Positions 63,648 through 64,000 of a stretch of DNA of 64,000 nt are shown piece by piece (positions within the stretch are counted from its first letter, which is position 1; each line of letters begins with the position of its first letter). Source of the stretch: Arthrobacter sp. Soil736 (lineage in GTDB: Bacteria; Actinomycetota; Actinomycetes; Actinomycetales; Micrococcaceae); assembly GCF_001428005.1 (NCBI RefSeq), contig NZ_LMSB01000004.1, positions 65,707 through 129,706 on the forward strand, read 5' to 3'. The notes beneath the pieces were generated by a model, which was given only the letters and a program-made list of their open reading frames with translations, did no database searches and was not told the origin of the DNA. The translations under genes were made by a program, and so were the position numbers.

Positions 63648-64000
63648 AGAAACCTTTGACCTGGTCATCCGGGGCCGGCGCATCCTCACCACCGCCGGCA
63701 TCGCGGCGCGTGAAGTGGGCGTGCGCGGCGGGAAGATCGTCGCGATCGAACCGCTCGGCAACAGCCTCTCCGGCGCCGAAGTGATCGAGCTCGCCGACGA
63801 CGAAACCCTCATCCCCGGCCTCGTGGACACCCACGTCCACGTCAACGAGCCCGCAAGATCGTCGCGATCGAACCGCTCGGCAACAGCCTCTCCGGCGCCG
63901 AAGTGATCGAGCTCGCCGACGACGAAACCCTCATCCCCGGCCTCGTGGACACCCACGTCCACGTCAACGAGCCCGGCCGCACCGAGTGGGAGGGCTTCGC
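63640..64000 (+). pseudogene. allB: Allantoinase, 5' part, disrupted by a 122-bp tandem duplication
   Basis: The reading MSEETFDLVIRGRRILTTAG, then [20 protein letters not shown] is the start of the cyclic amidohydrolase allantoinase, with the DTHVH zinc motif. After NEP the next 122 bases repeat 63733-63853, shifting the frame, and the first frame stops at 63906. In the second copy the natural continuation ([12 protein letters not shown]) appears in another frame and runs off the window. As given the gene is broken, or the assembly duplicated a block. Confidence 0.85.
63733..63976. repeat. 122-bp tandem duplication in allB
   Basis: Bases 63733-63853 and 63855-63975 are identical (121 bases, period 122). 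122 is not a multiple of three, so the frame is shifted. The copies have no differences, which suggests a very recent event or an assembly artefact. Confidence 0.95.

Overview
The window is high-GC actinobacterial DNA. Gene content and codon use suggest the Micrococcaceae, close to Arthrobacter/Pseudarthrobacter: GTG/TTG starts are common, ATGA overlaps are frequent, and it carries a DUF6221 protein, a 13E12-type HNH endonuclease, GPP34, a Zur box with a cysteine-free bL36, and a 6C-like RNA. This placement is inference from gene families. No tRNA, rRNA, CRISPR array, prophage or insertion sequence was recognised.

Layout. (1) 1-2350 is a decayed edge: the 3' end of a sugar-porter MFS gene, a small SH3-like protein, an MFS remnant, an ABM-domain protein, a broken aminoglycoside-phosphotransferase-like gene and a DUF6221 protein. 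(2) 2350-12800 is rich in oxidoreductases and small stress proteins (AhpD-like, TetR, DUF1801, DinB, cupin, several SDRs, zinc alcohol dehydrogenase, NmrA-like, quinone oxidoreductase, alpha/beta hydrolase). Several of these genes are frameshifted or truncated. (3) 12925-18787 is one minus-strand operon: a polar-solute ABC importer, two SDRs and a flavin monooxygenase, with a divergent LysR gene. It looks like an uptake-and-oxidation pathway for an unknown substrate. (4) 20000-34300 is mixed: a FAD/Rieske oxidoreductase, an NYN RNase-like protein, a beta-lactamase-fold lipoprotein that has lost its SxxK motif, GPP34, an HNH endonuclease, a phosphotransferase, LysR, and an SDR/TetR pair with a clear operator. 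(5) 34400-39500 holds a phosphotransferase beside a heterodimeric ABC exporter. (6) 40000-45000 holds YbaK, PhzF, two damaged genes and a DctA-type symporter. (7) 45130-46454 is a Zur-boxed zinc-starvation unit: a COG0523-like protein without a P-loop, plus cysteine-free bL36. (8) 46579-57819 holds a small P-loop kinase, a 6C-like RNA, and then a tightly overlapping operon of three glycosyltransferases, an ABC exporter, two APH-fold kinases and a UDP-glucose-dehydrogenase-type enzyme. (9) 58670-64000 is the glyoxylate/allantoin pathway (hyi, glxR, gcl, glycerate kinase, allB). The allB gene is cut by a 122-bp tandem duplication.

Two features stand out. One is a dispersed intergenic element: a near-perfect GC hairpin built on GACGGCGGGA/TCCCGCCGTC, followed at four sites by the 3' end of the SDR gene at 32814-33593. 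The other is the glycan-like operon of region 8, whose kinase type reappears beside the ABC exporter of region 5. This is the best candidate here for an undescribed pathway.
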